This document shows positions 6,344 through 6,449 of a stretch of 6,449 nucleotides of DNA, piece after piece. The stretch covers positions 1 through 6,449 of the forward strand of contig CAKUTY010000078.1 of NCBI GenBank assembly GCA_934692455.1, in the 5' to 3' direction. The notes beneath the pieces were generated by a model, which saw only the letters and a list, made by a program, of their open reading frames with translations, had not been told where the DNA came from and searched no databases. How positions within the stretch are numbered: the first letter of the stretch is position 1; each line of letters opens with the position of its first letter. Source of the DNA: an uncultured Erysipelotrichaceae bacterium (GTDB taxonomy: Bacteria > Bacillota_I > Bacilli_A > Erysipelotrichales > Erysipelotrichaceae). The position numbers were made by a program, and so were the translations under genes.

Positions 6344-6372
6344 TTGACACCAACACCTTGTTGGGGGATAAT
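6344..6372 (+). promoter_or_regulatory. Near-consensus sigma-A promoter
   Basis: TTGACA (6344-6349) is a perfect -35 box and GATAAT (6367-6372) matches five of six -10 bases, with the optimal 17-base spacer. Predicted transcription start is near 6379. It begins seven bases after the stop of the iron-sulfur protein and points toward the possible gene at 6419. It is the best promoter match in the window. Confidence 0.75.
6350..6364. promoter_or_regulatory. Inverted repeat in promoter spacer (possible operator)
   Basis: CCAACA and TGTTGG are perfect inverted arms around CCT, filling most of the spacer between the -35 and -10 boxes. A dyad in this place would let a dimeric repressor block RNA polymerase. 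I do not recognise the motif as the site of a known regulator. It could alternatively be a short hairpin at the 3' end of the upstream transcript, but no T-tract follows it. Confidence 0.45.
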
Positions 6373-6379
6373 GATAAGG

Positions 6380-6405
6380 AAGATATTGTTAGCCAATATC
6401 TTTTT
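6380..6405 (+). terminator. Hairpin with T-tract (terminator or leader hairpin)
   Basis: AAGATATTG (6380-6388) pairs perfectly with CAATATCTT (6394-6402) around the loop TTAGC, and TTTTT spans 6401-6405. As a terminator it would end the transcript of the iron-sulfur gene. However, the promoter at 6344-6372 would start almost exactly at the base of this stem, so the same hairpin would also form the 5' end of the next transcript. The stem is AU-rich and of moderate strength. Confidence 0.6.
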
Positions 6406-6418
6406 AAATACCAAAGTT

Positions 6419-6449
6419 ATGAAAGATAAGAATAAAACGATTTTAATGT
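6419..6449 (+). CDS. Possible start of a further gene, cut by the window edge
   Basis: ATG at 6419 opens a frame reading MKDKNKTILM that is still open at the window end. It lies about 40 bases after the predicted start of the strong promoter. No SD precedes it, as with several other genes here. Ten codons are too few to identify a product, and the true start could be beyond the window, for example at the ATG at 6446. Confidence 0.35.
   Translation, partial: MKDKNKTILM

Noticed and set aside
6217..6414. Minus-strand open frame across the end of the iron-sulfur gene and the following gap
   Set aside because: It is largely antisense to the second ferredoxin motif and lacks any promoter or SD on the minus strand.

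Overview
The window looks like ordinary chromosome from an anaerobic, low-GC member of the Bacillota (Firmicutes). The DNA is AT-rich and all genes lie on the + strand. They use the standard code: TGG for Trp, and TGA as the stop of miaA. Family content (Thermoanaerobacter/Clostridium-type secondary alcohol dehydrogenase, M3 oligoendopeptidase, NapH-like ferredoxin) fits a gut-type Clostridia or Erysipelotrichia-like organism. That placement is an impression from protein resemblance, not a demonstrated assignment. I see no mobile element, CRISPR array, tRNA or rRNA.

Layout. Positions 1-157 are a leader with no gene. It holds an 18-bp Rex-like palindrome, a pair of TTGCATAAG direct repeats around a likely promoter, and a strong Shine-Dalgarno (SD) sequence. 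Gene 1 (158-1219) is an NADP(H)-dependent, zinc-containing secondary alcohol dehydrogenase ending in its own terminator (1228-1256). A tightly packed four-gene run follows: a COG0523/CobW-family GTPase (1265-2185), a short secreted protein of unknown function (2191-2862), miaA for tRNA isopentenylation (2862-3755), and an M3-family zinc oligoendopeptidase (3752-5443). The junctions are a 5-nt gap, a 1-nt overlap and a 4-nt ATGA overlap, so these four are very probably co-transcribed and partly translationally coupled. A terminator whose stem overlaps the last codons of the peptidase closes the run (5432-5460). A separate promoter then drives a membrane protein with two [4Fe-4S] motifs (5506-6336). 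Positions 6337-6418 contain a near-consensus promoter with a dyad in its spacer and, at the predicted transcript start, a hairpin plus T-tract. A possible further gene begins at 6419 and runs off the window.

How the genes relate. The alcohol dehydrogenase would reduce or oxidise short-chain ketones/secondary alcohols and balance NADP(H) during fermentation; the Rex-like site would tie it to redox state if real. The GTPase belongs to a family of metal chaperones/insertases and lies between two zinc enzymes, which suggests metal handling but does not prove it. MiaA and the oligoendopeptidase are housekeeping (tRNA modification, peptide breakdown). The iron-sulfur membrane protein probably carries electrons but has no recognisable partner in the window.

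I do not see a clear new multi-gene system. The points most worth following up are the uncharacterised secreted protein locked into the miaA operon, the promoter/dyad/hairpin arrangement at 6344-6405, and the mixture of strong-SD genes with genes that have no SD.
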